Positions 8,791 to 18,856 of a DNA stretch of 64,000 nt are shown here, piece after piece (position 1 is the first letter of the stretch; each line of letters begins with the position of its first letter). This DNA comes from Lachnospiraceae bacterium. Its GTDB lineage: Bacteria > Bacillota > Clostridia > Lachnospirales > Lachnospiraceae. The position numbers were made by a program, and so were the translations under genes. The stretch is taken from assembly GCA_024694625.1 (NCBI GenBank), contig JAILJP010000083.1, forward strand, positions 1-64,000, written 5' to 3'. The notes under the pieces were generated by a model. It made no database searches. It saw only the letters and a list, made by a program, of their open reading frames with translations, and was not told the DNA's origin.

Positions 8791-10776
8791 CTATTGTTTG
8801 GTAAACTTCACCGTTGAGCTGCTGCTGGCTTCAGAATTCAGTGTAGTCTCTCCGGTCTCTTCATTTTCCGTATACTCGTAATAGGTCAATGTACCTGTCT
8901 CAGTGGTAATACCGCTGGCAGAATATGAATTTCCGCTGGTTACATCCCCTTTGTAAACAACATTTCCGTTAGAATCTGTCAATTCCGCATATCCGGTAAG
9001 ACTTGCCTTCCAAGTGTAGCTGTAATAAACCGCTTCTTTACCCTTGGAAATAACAATATCTACAGTACTTCCTGCATCTACATAGCTTCCTGCACTCTTG
9101 CTCTGGGAAATTACCTTTCCTTCTGCTACAGAATCACTGTATTCAGAAGTTACATTTCCCAAAGAAAGGCCTGAGAAGGAAAGTGCTGATGCAGCCCCAT
9201 CCTGTGTCTGACCGCTCAAATCCGGTACCTTAACAGACTCAGTTCCCTGGCTTACCACCAAAGTAACAGTATCTCCTTTTTTACCGGTTCCGTTTCCTTC
9301 CGGTGTCTGGGAAATTACATTTCCTTCAGCTACATCTCGGTTGTATTCATAGTTTACGGTTACTTTAAATCCAGCATCCGTCAATGTGGTCTTGGCAGCG
9401 CTTTCTGTCATTCCTGTTACAGAAGGCACGGTAATATCGCCGGCTCCGGAACTAATGGTTACGCTAATGGTGGTATTGGCATCCACCTTTTCTCCTTCTT
9501 CCACACTCTGAGTCATAACCTGACCTTCTTCGTAAGTATCGGAAGAAGCGGTTCCTGCCTTTTTATATCCAAGACCAAGCTCTTTCAAAGCAGCTTTCGC
9601 CTCATCTTCGGTCATACCCAAAAGGTCAATCATCTCAACCTGTTCTGCAGTCACTTCCGTATCATCTTTGGTTTTGCTTCCAAACTTAAACCAGCCAAGG
9701 AAGGTTCCGATGAAATAGATCACCAAAACAACGATTAAAACCGCTACCACAATTCCCATAATACGGAAGGCTTTTTCCATCTTGGGATTTACCGGTTCGT
9801 CATCCTCTTCATCCTCATCCTCCTCGTCTGTTACTGCCTCCTTTACGGGAGTTGCAACGAGACCGGCCTCTTTTTGAATACGCTCGATTTCTTTATCGGT
9901 AATGACTCTGGTTTTATCTGCTTCATCTGCATCCACAATATTTACAAAGTCTTCATCAGGATTGACCAAAGCTTTTTTCAAATCGGTCAAAAGCTCTTCC
10001 ATAGTGGCATAACGACGATCCTGGCTCTTCATCGTGGACTTCAAAATGATTTTTTCCAAACTAATGGGAGTGTTGGGAGCAATGGCACTGGGGTGAGGCA
10101 TGTCAGACTGTAAATGCTGCAATGCAATAGCCACAGTGGTATCTCCATCATAAGGTACCCGTCCGGTAATCATTTCGTACATAACAATTCCCAAAGAATA
10201 AATATCACTTTGGAAACTTACATAACCGTTTCTTGCCTGTTCCGGAGAGGAATAGTGAACAGAACCCATAATGTCCGCATTGATGGTATTGGAAGAAGCG
10301 GCTCTGGCGATACCGAAATCCGTAACCTTTACCTTTCCCTCTTTGGAAATAATAATGTTCTGAGGTTTGATGTCTCGATGAACAATATTCTTTTTGTGAG
10401 CAGCCTCAATACCGCGGCCCACCTGAATGGCAATGGAAATCACCTCGTTGTAAGCAAGCTGACCTTTCTTTGAAATATAGGTCTTTAAGGTGATACCTTC
10501 CACATATTCCATAACGATGTAATACATTCCGTTTTCAGAACCTACATCGTAAATATTTACAATATTTGCATGTTCCAAACCTGCTGCAGCCTGAGCTTCC
10601 TGACGGAACTTTGCCACAAAAGTAGCATCCTCGTTAAACTCCTGCTTCAATACTTTTAAGGCCACTTCTCTGCCAAGAGAGTGATCCAGTGCTTTATAAA
10701 CATCGGACATTCCACCGGTTCCGATTTTCTCGATAACCTCATATCTATCCGCTATATACGTACCGTTTTCAAACAT
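8791..10776 (-). CDS. prkC: PASTA-domain Ser/Thr protein kinase (PrkC/PknB type)
   Basis: 661-residue membrane kinase sensing cell-wall fragments. Cytoplasmic kinase domain (about 1-270) has the glycine loop GTGGMSDVYKA, the catalytic VHRDIKPQNII and the DFGIARA metal site. An acidic linker (EEDEDEEDDE) leads to one transmembrane helix (about 340-362). Outside are three PASTA repeats (about 378-580), then a Ser/Thr-rich tail of about 75 residues containing YYEYTENEETGETT, which is unusual enough to note. It overlaps its partner phosphatase closely (2-base gap), as expected for the PrkC/PrpC pair that jointly sets phosphorylation of wall and ribosome-assembly factors. Confidence 0.95.
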   Translation of the reverse strand: MFENGTYIADRYEVIEKIGTGGMSDVYKALDHSLGREVALKVLKQEFNEDATFVAKFRQEAQAAAGLEHANIVNIYDVGSENGMYYIVMEYVEGITLKTYISKKGQLAYNEVISIAIQVGRGIEAAHKKNIVHRDIKPQNIIISKEGKVKVTDFGIARAASSNTINADIMGSVHYSSPEQARNGYVSFQSDIYSLGIVMYEMITGRVPYDGDTTVAIALQHLQSDMPHPSAIAPNTPISLEKIILKSTMKSQDRRYATMEELLTDLKKALVNPDEDFVNIVDADEADKTRVITDKEIERIQKEAGLVATPVKEAVTDEEDEDEEDDEPVNPKMEKAFRIMGIVVAVLIVVLVIYFIGTFLGWFKFGSKTKDDTEVTAEQVEMIDLLGMTEDEAKAALKELGLGYKKAGTASSDTYEEGQVMTQSVEEGEKVDANTTISVTISSGAGDITVPSVTGMTESAAKTTLTDAGFKVTVNYEYNRDVAEGNVISQTPEGNGTGKKGDTVTLVVSQGTESVKVPDLSGQTQDGAASALSFSGLSLGNVTSEYSDSVAEGKVISQSKSAGSYVDAGSTVDIVISKGKEAVYYSYTWKASLTGYAELTDSNGNVVYKGDVTSGNSYSASGITTETGTLTYYEYTENEETGETTLNSEASSSSTVKFTKQ

Positions 10777-10778
10777 TT

Positions 10779-11516
10779 CTATACCTCATCTGTAAAGGAA
10801 TCGATCACTACTACCGTAATGTTATCTCTTCCGCCTTTTTCGTTTGCTGTCGTAACCAATAACTCCGCTTTTTGCTTTACCTTGTTATCAGAAAGAAGTA
10901 TGTCACTAATCTCTTCATCGCTTAACATATTGGTAAGGCCATCCGTACACATCAGAATCTGATGTACATCGGAAATCGGAACATCAAAAAAGTCAACTTT
11001 TACTTCTTCTTCCGCTCCAACGGCACGGGTAATCTTATGCTTATCCGCGTGCTTTCGGGCAGCTTCTTTGGACAAACCACCGTTTCGAACAAGTTCCTCT
11101 ACCACAGAGTGGTCTCTTGTTACCTGTCGAAGACCTTTGTCCTCCACAACATAAAGTCGACTGTCTCCCACATTCGCTATATACAAATGCTCTTCATACA
11201 CCGTAGCTGCCACGAAGGTGGTACCCATGCCGGCTTTTGAAGCATCTGCTTTTGATTCTGTATAAAGTTTTTTGTTTGCAAATCGAATTGCTGAATCTAA
11301 TGCCGGAATCGGTTCTGAAACATTCTTGCTTCGGATTTCTTCCAAAACGGTTTTGACTGCTGTCTCGGAAGCATATTCTCCGGCCCGGTGACCGCCCATT
11401 CCATCCGCTACCAGAAACAAATTCGCCAACACTCCTGTATCGGAATCAGAGGCAAACACATAATCCTGATTATTGGAACGGATTCGGCCCGTATCTGTAA
11501 TGGCATAAAAAATCAT
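10779..11516 (-). CDS. prpC: PP2C-type Ser/Thr phosphatase
   Basis: 245-residue metal-dependent phosphatase that reverses PrkC action. The PPM/PP2C motifs are visible: RSNNQDYVF at the N-terminus, the metal site VADGMGGHRAGEYAS near residue 40, LYIANVGDSRLYV near 120, DGLTNMLSDEEI near 195, and the terminal GGRDNITVVVI. The gene lies between rlmN and prkC with gaps of only 15 and 2 bases, so the three are probably co-transcribed. Confidence 0.96.
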   Translation of the reverse strand: MIFYAITDTGRIRSNNQDYVFASDSDTGVLANLFLVADGMGGHRAGEYASETAVKTVLEEIRSKNVSEPIPALDSAIRFANKKLYTESKADASKAGMGTTFVAATVYEEHLYIANVGDSRLYVVEDKGLRQVTRDHSVVEELVRNGGLSKEAARKHADKHKITRAVGAEEEVKVDFFDVPISDVHQILMCTDGLTNMLSDEEISDILLSDNKVKQKAELLVTTANEKGGRDNITVVVIDSFTDEV

Positions 11517-11531
11517 GTCATCTGCGCCTTT

Positions 11532-12578
11532 CTATGAGTTCGGTTTTTCCATATGTCGGCGGCGAAGCTGACCGCAAGCGCCGTCAATATCCCGACCCAT
11601 TTCCCTTCTAATGGTAACATTTATTCCGTATTTTTCAAGTTTATTTTTAAAGGCGAAAACCGCCTCTTTGCTTGATGATTTGTAGTCTCTTTCCTTAATT
11701 GGATTCACGGGAATCAGGTTGATGTGACAGTTTTTATGGGCAAAAAACGCCACCAACTCTTTCGCATCTTCCTCTCTGTCATTTTGTCCGGCAATCAAAC
11801 TGTATTCGTAGCTCATTCGCCGTCCCGTCTCTTTAAAGTAGAAATCACAGGCCTCTAACACCTGAGAAATGTCATACTTGTTGGCGATAGGCATCAGTGC
11901 CTGGCGCTTCTTTTGTGAAGAAGCATGCAAAGACAACGCCAATGTAATCTGCAAATGCTCCTTTGCCAAATCATAGATGCGGGGCACAATCCCACAGGTA
12001 GAAACGGTAATGTTTCTCTGGGAAATATTCAAGCCCTTTTCATCTGTTAATAAAGCAATGAACTTCAAAAGGTTGTCATAATTGTCCAAGGGTTCTCCCG
12101 TTCCCATTACCACTACGTGGCTGACACGCTCACCGCTATGCTTTTGAATGGAATAAATCTGATCCAAAATCTCCGACGGGGTAAGATTTCGAAGCCATCC
12201 ATCCAAGGTGGAAGCACAAAACCGACATCCCATTTTGCAGCCTACCTGAGAGGACACACATACGGAGATGCCGTGCTCATAACGCATCATAACACTTTCC
12301 ACAAAGTTTCCGTCCCCCAGTTCAAAAAGGTATTTTCTGGTTCCATCCTCTTTGGATATCTGGCAGTCTCTTTGTTTTAAGCTGACAAACTCCGCCTCTT
12401 CTTTCAGTTTTTCTTTGAGGCTCTTGGGAAGGTTGTTCATTTCATCGTAATCTCTGGCCAAATGAACATGCATCCACTCATAGAGCTGCTTGGCACGAAA
12501 TTTCTTTTCTCCCAAGGACTCCACAAAGGAGGTCAACTCTTCTGAATTTAAAGATTTAATATCTGTTTTTTCACTCAT
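11532..12578 (-). CDS. rlmN: 23S rRNA/tRNA adenine C2-methyltransferase RlmN
   Basis: 348-residue radical-SAM enzyme that methylates C2 of A2503 in 23S rRNA and A37 in some tRNAs. The cluster motif CKMGCRFCAST (Cx3Cx2C) is near residue 115, the SAM-binding GTGEPLDNYDN near 160, and the catalytic cysteine of the C-terminal DIDGACGQL near 338. Upstream and downstream genes (rsmB, prpC) are within 15 bases, forming a translation-related operon. Confidence 0.96.
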   Translation of the reverse strand: MSEKTDIKSLNSEELTSFVESLGEKKFRAKQLYEWMHVHLARDYDEMNNLPKSLKEKLKEEAEFVSLKQRDCQISKEDGTRKYLFELGDGNFVESVMMRYEHGISVCVSSQVGCKMGCRFCASTLDGWLRNLTPSEILDQIYSIQKHSGERVSHVVVMGTGEPLDNYDNLLKFIALLTDEKGLNISQRNITVSTCGIVPRIYDLAKEHLQITLALSLHASSQKKRQALMPIANKYDISQVLEACDFYFKETGRRMSYEYSLIAGQNDREEDAKELVAFFAHKNCHINLIPVNPIKERDYKSSSKEAVFAFKNKLEKYGINVTIRREMGRDIDGACGQLRRRHMEKPNS

Positions 12579-12593
12579 AGTTTTATTTCCAAT

Positions 12594-13883
12594 TTAGTTT
12601 CGTTTGAAAAGGGCAATGAAGAATCCGTCGCTTTCCTGGGTTTTCGGAAAGATCTGTTCCATGGATTCCAAATCATAGTCATCAAAGGTATCCAAAAACC
12701 AACGGGCATTATCCTCGTTTTCTTCCTTATTAATGGTACAGGTAGAATACAAAAGTTTTCCTCCGGGCCGAACATAGGTGGCAGCGTTTTTTAAAATACT
12801 TCGCTGCAATTCTGCCAAAGAGGAAATATCCTCCGGCAAAACTCGATATTTAATCTCCGGCTTTTTCCCCAGGACGCCCAAACCGGAACAGGGCAAATCA
12901 CAAATCACCACATCATAGGCTTCCTTTGCGTTTTCATCCAACACCGTGGCATCAAAGGCTTTTGCATCCACATTGGAAAGACCTGACCGCTGAATGTTTT
13001 CCAAAATGCGATCCACCTTTTCTTTGGAAAGGTCTCTGGCTTCCACGCTGCCGCCCTTTCCCATAGCTTCCAATTCACCGGCCATATGAAGGCTCTTTCC
13101 TCCCGGTGCAGCGCATACATCCAACACCTTTTCTCCCCCTTGTAACTTTGCCCGGTTGGTAACTTCCATGGAAGAAAGGTCCTGTACATAAAACAGTCCA
13201 TCCTGAAAACTTTTTAGTTTTTCTAGGTAATCAAATCCACTGATGAAAAAGGCATAGGAAAGAGGCGTAGGGCGAAGGGTTACGCCTTCTTTTTCTAACG
13301 TTTCTTTTAATTGGTCAGGGGTAATTTTTGCCACATTGCAACGAATGGAAATCTCCCCTTTTCCACCAAAGCCTTCCAAAATTTCTTTTGTCTTTTCCTT
13401 GCCAAAATCCCCATCCCAAAGATCCAAAATCCACTGAGGACAGGAATAGGTCAAAGCCCTGTTCTTTTGGAATTTTGAAATAGGCTTTTCCTCCCGCAAA
13501 ATAGAGCGCAAGATTCCGTTTACAAAACCGGACAGACCTGCCATTCCCCGCTTTTTGGAAAGTTTTACCGCCTCATTTACCACTGCAGACTCCGGTACGG
13601 AATCCATAAAATAAATCTGGTAAACACTCATACGAAGAATGTTTCGAATCACCGGCTTCATCTTTTTTACCTTGGTTTTGGAGTAGGAATTTAACACCTC
13701 ATCCAAAAGCAATGCCTCTTCTATGGTACCGAGAGACAATCGGGTCACAAAGGCACGTTCATTTTTTTCCAAATACTGATACTTACTTAGTACATTTCCC
13801 AACACCTGATTGGAAAACCCACCTTTTTCCAGCACTTCCATAAGGACATCCAAAGACAGTGCCCGCAAATTCTCTTTTCCCAT
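12594..13883 (-). CDS. rsmB: 16S rRNA m5C967 methyltransferase RsmB
   Basis: 429 residues. An N-terminal NusB-like RNA-binding domain (about 1-140) is followed by a Rossmann methyltransferase with VLDVCAAPGGKSLHMA near residue 248, the catalytic motif DLPCSGLGVLGKKPEI near 320 and the second cysteine in LYSTCTINKEEN near 375. It methylates C967 of 16S rRNA using SAM. A hairpin in the 67-base gap upstream separates it from fmt, but the block as a whole is collinear. Confidence 0.95.
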   Translation of the reverse strand: MGKENLRALSLDVLMEVLEKGGFSNQVLGNVLSKYQYLEKNERAFVTRLSLGTIEEALLLDEVLNSYSKTKVKKMKPVIRNILRMSVYQIYFMDSVPESAVVNEAVKLSKKRGMAGLSGFVNGILRSILREEKPISKFQKNRALTYSCPQWILDLWDGDFGKEKTKEILEGFGGKGEISIRCNVAKITPDQLKETLEKEGVTLRPTPLSYAFFISGFDYLEKLKSFQDGLFYVQDLSSMEVTNRAKLQGGEKVLDVCAAPGGKSLHMAGELEAMGKGGSVEARDLSKEKVDRILENIQRSGLSNVDAKAFDATVLDENAKEAYDVVICDLPCSGLGVLGKKPEIKYRVLPEDISSLAELQRSILKNAATYVRPGGKLLYSTCTINKEENEDNARWFLDTFDDYDLESMEQIFPKTQESDGFFIALFKRN

Positions 13884-13910
13884 GTTCTTTCCTCACCAAT
13901 TCCGATAAAC

Positions 13911-13951
13911 GAGAAAATTAGCCCCAAATACTCAGGGCTAATTCTCTTTTT
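13911..13951. terminator. Hairpin between fmt and rsmB
   Basis: GAGAAAATTAGCCC and GGGCTAATTCTC form a long stem around a 9-base loop. The T-run is stronger on the plus strand (13945-13950), while the minus side ends in a weak GTTTATC. It may attenuate read-through from fmt into rsmB or act as a processing site rather than a full stop. Confidence 0.5.
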
Positions 13952-14931
13952 TATACTTCGTTTCCAAGGGTTTCTCCCACGGTAATTCCGTTACCGTGCA
14001 AGAAATCCGAAATTTCCATGCGACGCTTTCCTTCCAACTGAACTTCTTCCAATGAAAGGTATCCATCACCGGTCATCACCACCATCTGGCTGTCGTCTAC
14101 ATACACCACAGTTCCCGGAGCTGCTTGATCTGCCGGTCTTCCGTTGATGGTTTCATTTTTAATCAATCCCCGAATCAAAGGGGCTTCCGATGCTTTCCAG
14201 ATCTTTAAGGTACGTCCGCCAAACTCCGTAAAGGTGGATGGCCAGGGATTTAACCCACGCACATATCGGCAAATCTCCTCTGCCGGTCTGGTAAAGTCAA
14301 TTTTTCCAAGGTCCTTTTTTATCAGACCAACCTTGGTTGCTTTGGAGGCATCCTGTGGAACACGCTCCGCAACACCTTCTTCAATGGCAGTTAAGGCCAT
14401 ACAACAAAGGTTTCCTCCAACAACAGCTAATTTATCAAACAGGCTTCCTCCAGTTTCCTCAGCATCGATTTCCACCTTTTCCTGCATGATAATATCTCCG
14501 TCATCCAATCCTTCACCCATTTGCATAATGGTAACGCCGGTGTAGGCATCTCCGTTTAGGATGGACCACTGTATGGGGGCGGCACCGCGATATTTGGGAA
14601 GCAATGAAGCGTGAACGTTGATGCATCCATACTTCGGTACTTCCAAAAGTTCCTTTGGCAAAATCTGACCAAAGGCCGCAACAACGAAAATATCTGCATT
14701 GATTTCCTTTAATTCTGCGATTACTTCGGGATCTTTTACACTCTTAGGCTGATAAACCATGATACCCAATTCTTCAGCAGCCACCTTCACGTCAGGTGGT
14801 GTCATTTCGCCGCCTCTGCCCTTGGGACGATCCGGCTGGGTAACAGCCAAAACCACGTTATGTCCGGCTTCCACCAAGGCATGTAAAGTGCTTACGGCGA
14901 AATCCGGTGTTCCCATAAAAATTATATTCAT
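13951..14931 (-). CDS. fmt: Methionyl-tRNA formyltransferase
   Basis: 326-residue enzyme that formylates initiator Met-tRNA using 10-formyl-THF. The catalytic elements are visible: MNIIFMGTPDFAV start, the HASLLPKYRGAAPIQW motif near residue 108 and the conserved Asp in GLDDGDII near 143; a C-terminal OB domain follows (about 205-320). The open frame extends 68 codons further upstream through def, but the ATG at 14931 begins the family's canonical MNIIFMGTPDF and has an AAGGGGG ribosome site, so it is chosen. Its partner deformylase lies immediately upstream. Confidence 0.96.
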   Translation of the reverse strand: MNIIFMGTPDFAVSTLHALVEAGHNVVLAVTQPDRPKGRGGEMTPPDVKVAAEELGIMVYQPKSVKDPEVIAELKEINADIFVVAAFGQILPKELLEVPKYGCINVHASLLPKYRGAAPIQWSILNGDAYTGVTIMQMGEGLDDGDIIMQEKVEIDAEETGGSLFDKLAVVGGNLCCMALTAIEEGVAERVPQDASKATKVGLIKKDLGKIDFTRPAEEICRYVRGLNPWPSTFTEFGGRTLKIWKASEAPLIRGLIKNETINGRPADQAAPGTVVYVDDSQMVVMTGDGYLSLEEVQLEGKRRMEISDFLHGNGITVGETLGNEV

Positions 14932-14968
14932 ATCTGCTTCCCCCTTGTATCCTTTGTCAAATCCATAC

Positions 14969-15463
14969 CTAGTCCGTCTCTTCTGTCTCTTCTTCCTCTG
15001 CCAAATCCTCTGCTGTATAAAGAGGACCCTGAGCCAACTCGGTGTACATATGACCGTCGAGATGATCCAGCTCGTGGCAAATGGCTCTTGCCAAAAGTTC
15101 TTCTCCTTCGATTTCGTATTCATCCATGTTTTCATCGAAGAATTTTGCTTTTACGTAGTTGGGACGGGAAACGGTTCCGTATTTGCCGGGAAGGGACAAG
15201 CATCCTTCCGGTCCGGTCTGTTCTCCGTCGGTTTCCAAAATCGTAGGATTAATCATTACAATGGGACCTTCTCCCACATCGATTACTACGATTCTTTTCA
15301 AAACCCCCACCTGAGGTGCTGCAAGACCTACACCATCGTGCTCGTACATGGTCTCAAGCATATCATCAATCAAGGTCTTTACTCTTTCTGTAACTTCTTT
15401 TACTTCTCTGCAGGGTTTTTCCAAAATGGGATCACCCTGAATGCGAACTTCTCTTAATGCCAT
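14969..15463 (-). CDS. def: Peptide deformylase
   Basis: 164-residue metalloenzyme that removes N-formyl groups from nascent proteins. All three family motifs are present: GVGLAAPQVG near residue 42, EGCLSLPG near 88 (metal Cys), and HELDHLDGHM near 130 (HExxH). The upstream TTG would put the start inside the ribosome site; ATG at 15463 with GGAGG five bases before it is preferred. The acidic tail (EDLAEEEETEETD) is longer than in E. coli but common in Clostridia. It is placed between priA (15-base gap) and fmt. Confidence 0.96.
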   Translation of the reverse strand: MALREVRIQGDPILEKPCREVKEVTERVKTLIDDMLETMYEHDGVGLAAPQVGVLKRIVVIDVGEGPIVMINPTILETDGEQTGPEGCLSLPGKYGTVSRPNYVKAKFFDENMDEYEIEGEELLARAICHELDHLDGHMYTELAQGPLYTAEDLAEEEETEETD

Positions 15464-15478
15464 TTTTACCTCCAATTA

Positions 15479-17719
15479 TTAAAAACCGTTCATAGGATTA
15501 AAATCAAAACTTACGTGAGCATTGCGATATTCATTGGATTCTAACAAAAGCTTTTCAATGCCGTCTTTGATTTTAATCAATCGGTTATAGTCCGTATCTC
15601 TTACATAGATGACTTTGCGGTAGATGTCTTTGATTTTGGCAATTCCCGCATCCTGGGGACCAAAAATCAGAAAACCGCGGTCTTGCTTTTTAATAAAATC
15701 TGTCAGCATCTTCGCCTTTGCATCCGCTTCGCCTTCTACTTCACCGGTAATTTGAATAGAAAGCATGTGGCAATAGGGCGGATAACTCATCAAAGTACGA
15801 TAGGCACTTTCCATCTTATAGAAAGAATCGTAATCTTGATTTGCCGCAGTGGTAATACTATAGTGCTGTGGCTGATAGGTCTGAATAATCACCTGTCCGG
15901 GAATCTCTCCCCGTCCGGCCCGACCTGCTGCCTGTGTAATCATCTGAAATGTGCGTTCTGCCCCACGATAATCACTGACGTTTAAAGACATATCCGCTGC
16001 CAATATTCCCATAAGGGTAACCCCGGGAAAATCATGGCCTTTTACAATCATCTGAGTTCCAATCAAAACATCCGCCTCCCTGTTGGAAAAGGCATTTAGG
16101 ATTTCCTGATGGGAATTCTTCCCTTTTGTGGTGTCCGCATCCATACGAAGGGTGCGCACCCCAGGGAATCGCTCCTGTACCACTTCTTCGATTTTTTCCG
16201 TGCCGGCGCGAAAGCCTCCAATATATTTGGAGCCGCAATCCGGACAAATCTTTGGATATACAGTCTCATATCCGCAGTAGTGACAGGTGAGCTTGCCGTT
16301 TTTATGCATACTTAAAGATACATCACAGTGAGGACATTTTATCACATGACCGCACGCCCTACAAGAAACGAAGCCCATAAGGCCACGGCGGTTGATAAAA
16401 AGCATCACCTGTTCTTTTCGTTTTAACGCCGCTTCCATCGCCTGCTGAAGACTTCTACTTAAAATGGAGCGGTTTCCATCCATCAACTCTTTGCGAAGAT
16501 CCACAATCTCACAGGAAGGCAACGGACGTTTTTCCACACGGTTTTCCATGGTAAGAAGGGTATACTCCCCGCTTTTTGCCCGGGTAAAGCTTTCCACAGA
16601 GGGAGTCGCCGACCCTAAAACAATAGGCGCCTTTGCCATGGCTGCCCGCTGCACCGCCGTCTCTCTGGCATGATACCTTGGAATCTGCTCACTTTTATAG
16701 GAGTCGTCGTGTTCCTCATCCATAACAATCAGTCCCAAATTGGGAAAAGGAGTGAACAGCGCCGAACGGGGTCCTATCATAATCTGAATATCTCCCTTTT
16801 TCGCCCGCTCAAACTGGTCAAAGCGCTCTCCCGGTGACAATCTGGAATTCATAATGGAAACCACGTCTCCAAATCTTCTGTAAAAACGAACCAGTGTCTG
16901 ATAGGTCAGAGAGATTTCCGGAATCAAAACAATGACCTGTTTCTTTTCCTTTAACACATGGTCAATCATCTCCAAGTAGACTTCCGTCTTTCCGGAACCA
17001 GTCACTCCATAGAGCAAATAAGGCTTTCGAATCCCTTGATTATAATCGTTGATAAATGTATCAACCACCCGCTGTTGCATAGGGTTTAAGGTATGTTGTA
17101 CCCAATCTCCTTCCAACTTGTCCGTGGGTTTTCGAAATGCACGTTTTTCCGTAACACGCACATAACCTGCCTTTTCAAAATCCCGAATTACAGAGGTAGG
17201 TACATTTAATTTCTTTGTGACCGCCTCCCAGGGAAGTTCCTTATCTTCCATGAGGGCGGAAAGTAAACGTTCTTTGGCAACGGAATGATTCTTTCTTGCA
17301 ATCAAATCCGTAAATATATCTTTGGCCTGCTTTTCATCCAAAAGCAGGGTGATTTCCTTTTTCTTAAGGACATTTTCCTTTTTCTTAATGGGAAGCACCG
17401 TCTTTAAGGCCTGATTCATAGTGCCCCCATAATGGCCTTTCATCCAGGCCGCTAAGGCAATAAGTTGATCCTCTATGGCATTGGCATCCTTTACTACCTT
17501 GCTGATGGGTTTTATCTTTGTAGGATCCCAATTAGGTTCTTCCGTAATATTCACCACATAGCCTGTAATGCGGCGTCCCTCGCCTTTTCCGAAAGACACC
17601 TCCACACGGGAGCCAATGAACACCTCCCCCGCCAACTCCGAAGGAATCTCATATTGAAAGGTTTTATCCAGTTTTTCATGTGAAATATCGATAATAATAT
17701 CCGCATATATTTTACTCAT
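15479..17719 (-). CDS. priA: Primosomal protein N' (replication restart helicase PriA)
   Basis: 746 residues. N-terminal DNA-binding region (about 1-200), helicase core with Walker A GVTGSGKTEVYLE near residue 242 and the DEEH box in MDEEHDDSYKSE near 335, and a zinc-binding insert with four CxxC pairs (CRACGHVIKCPHC then CHYCG and CPDCG, about 455-500). It restarts stalled replication forks by loading the primosome. The priA-def-fmt order is widespread in Firmicutes. No missing motif. Confidence 0.96.
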   Translation of the reverse strand: MSKIYADIIIDISHEKLDKTFQYEIPSELAGEVFIGSRVEVSFGKGEGRRITGYVVNITEEPNWDPTKIKPISKVVKDANAIEDQLIALAAWMKGHYGGTMNQALKTVLPIKKKENVLKKKEITLLLDEKQAKDIFTDLIARKNHSVAKERLLSALMEDKELPWEAVTKKLNVPTSVIRDFEKAGYVRVTEKRAFRKPTDKLEGDWVQHTLNPMQQRVVDTFINDYNQGIRKPYLLYGVTGSGKTEVYLEMIDHVLKEKKQVIVLIPEISLTYQTLVRFYRRFGDVVSIMNSRLSPGERFDQFERAKKGDIQIMIGPRSALFTPFPNLGLIVMDEEHDDSYKSEQIPRYHARETAVQRAAMAKAPIVLGSATPSVESFTRAKSGEYTLLTMENRVEKRPLPSCEIVDLRKELMDGNRSILSRSLQQAMEAALKRKEQVMLFINRRGLMGFVSCRACGHVIKCPHCDVSLSMHKNGKLTCHYCGYETVYPKICPDCGSKYIGGFRAGTEKIEEVVQERFPGVRTLRMDADTTKGKNSHQEILNAFSNREADVLIGTQMIVKGHDFPGVTLMGILAADMSLNVSDYRGAERTFQMITQAAGRAGRGEIPGQVIIQTYQPQHYSITTAANQDYDSFYKMESAYRTLMSYPPYCHMLSIQITGEVEGEADAKAKMLTDFIKKQDRGFLIFGPQDAGIAKIKDIYRKVIYVRDTDYNRLIKIKDGIEKLLLESNEYRNAHVSFDFNPMNGF

Positions 17720-17726
17720 ATGTTTA

Positions 17727-18833
17727 TTATCTGCGTTTCCCCTGGTTTTTGCAAGTTTGCTCCCTTAGAAAGGCTTCTATCTCTTCATAGCGCTTTTCCA
17801 TGGCATGGTGGGCCGAATGAGGCACCCAGTTTCCCCTGTGATGGTGGGTGGTAAAGCTATCCTTTGTTTTGTAGATAATCCCGGTATCAAAGCTTTTTCC
17901 CGTCAAAACTTCAAAGGGATATATCGTAATATCCTCCACCATTTGAAATCCCCCGTTTTTTACCAAACCATGTTTTTCAATAACTTGGGTATAGCGAACC
18001 GGGCAGGTGGAGTTGTCCCAGCTGCCGTCCTCCTTAAAATAAGGGCGGTTTTCGTAGCTTTTACAGATTTCATCCAATAATTTGTTTCCCTTTTTGGCAC
18101 CCATACCGGAGCCACATTCAATACGCTCCATGGACTCAAAGCCCATATAAGCGTCGTTGTATAAAAGTTCATCAATAGGACGAAGCATCTCCACATCCAA
18201 ATCCATGTATACCCCGCCAAATCGACGCAAAACGTCAGCTCTGGCATAATCCGATGCAAATGCCCAGTTTTTTTCTGAAACTGCCTGTTGAAAAAAAAGG
18301 CATTCACCGGGATGATAACTTTCCAAATTCCAGATTTTGATTTCAAAATCCGGAGCATAGGTTTTCCAGGTATTGAGGCACATTTCATATTTGGGAGGTA
18401 GCCCTTCTTCCGAAAACCAAAAGGTATGAATCACCTTTGGAATCACAGGCCTTTCGTTTTTACGAAAATAAATTGGCGGCTTTTTTGCCGCCAACATCAA
18501 CTTGTCTTCATATAACGCCTCCAAATAAAGAGCAGGAATGGCTTTCATATCCTTCCACTTGGGGTTTCTTTGAATCTGGGTGCAAATCTCATTGTAGCCC
18601 TTTACCGCTACCAAAATCACCACGTCTTTCGCAAATGAAAAGGAATCCTTTTTAAGCTCCAGCAAAGAATCCAATTCTTCCTTTCCCTCTACCACGCCTT
18701 CCAAATTGGAAATCAATCCGCTCTCTTTCAAAAAAGGCTCTGTAATATTCCGATAATGTTTGCCTTTTCCCCAGCAAATCATTCTCTTTGTTTTTAAATC
18801 TTCAAATAAAGACTCTAACTGTTGTAACTCCAT
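17727..18833 (-). CDS. GT32-type glycosyltransferase with DxD motif
   Basis: 368 residues. The first ~120 residues are an unrecognised domain starting MELQQLESLFEDLKTKRMI that resembles a nucleotide or GT accessory fold (IICWGKGKHYR). From about 125 the protein matches sugar transferases with a DxD motif (Gly_transf_sug, related to Och1 and the catalytic domains of clostridial toxins): IPKVIHTFWFS, FASDYARADVLRRFGG, then YMDLDVEML with the metal-binding DxD near 205, and MGAKKGNKLLDEI. No signal peptide or membrane segment. It lies just upstream of priA (7-base gap), an unexpected partner; it probably decorates a capsule or cell-surface glycan, but neither donor nor acceptor can be read from the sequence. 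Confidence 0.82.
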   Translation of the reverse strand: MELQQLESLFEDLKTKRMICWGKGKHYRNITEPFLKESGLISNLEGVVEGKEELDSLLELKKDSFSFAKDVVILVAVKGYNEICTQIQRNPKWKDMKAIPALYLEALYEDKLMLAAKKPPIYFRKNERPVIPKVIHTFWFSEEGLPPKYEMCLNTWKTYAPDFEIKIWNLESYHPGECLFFQQAVSEKNWAFASDYARADVLRRFGGVYMDLDVEMLRPIDELLYNDAYMGFESMERIECGSGMGAKKGNKLLDEICKSYENRPYFKEDGSWDNSTCPVRYTQVIEKHGLVKNGGFQMVEDITIYPFEVLTGKSFDTGIIYKTKDSFTTHHHRGNWVPHSAHHAMEKRYEEIEAFLREQTCKNQGKRR

Positions 18834-18856
18834 GAATTGGTTCTTTTGCTGTTATC

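Noticed and set aside
12575..12775. 66-codon minus-strand frame inside the rsmB 3' end, and similar frames across the window
   Set aside because: They overlap well supported genes in other frames, have no ribosome sites and show no family resemblance.
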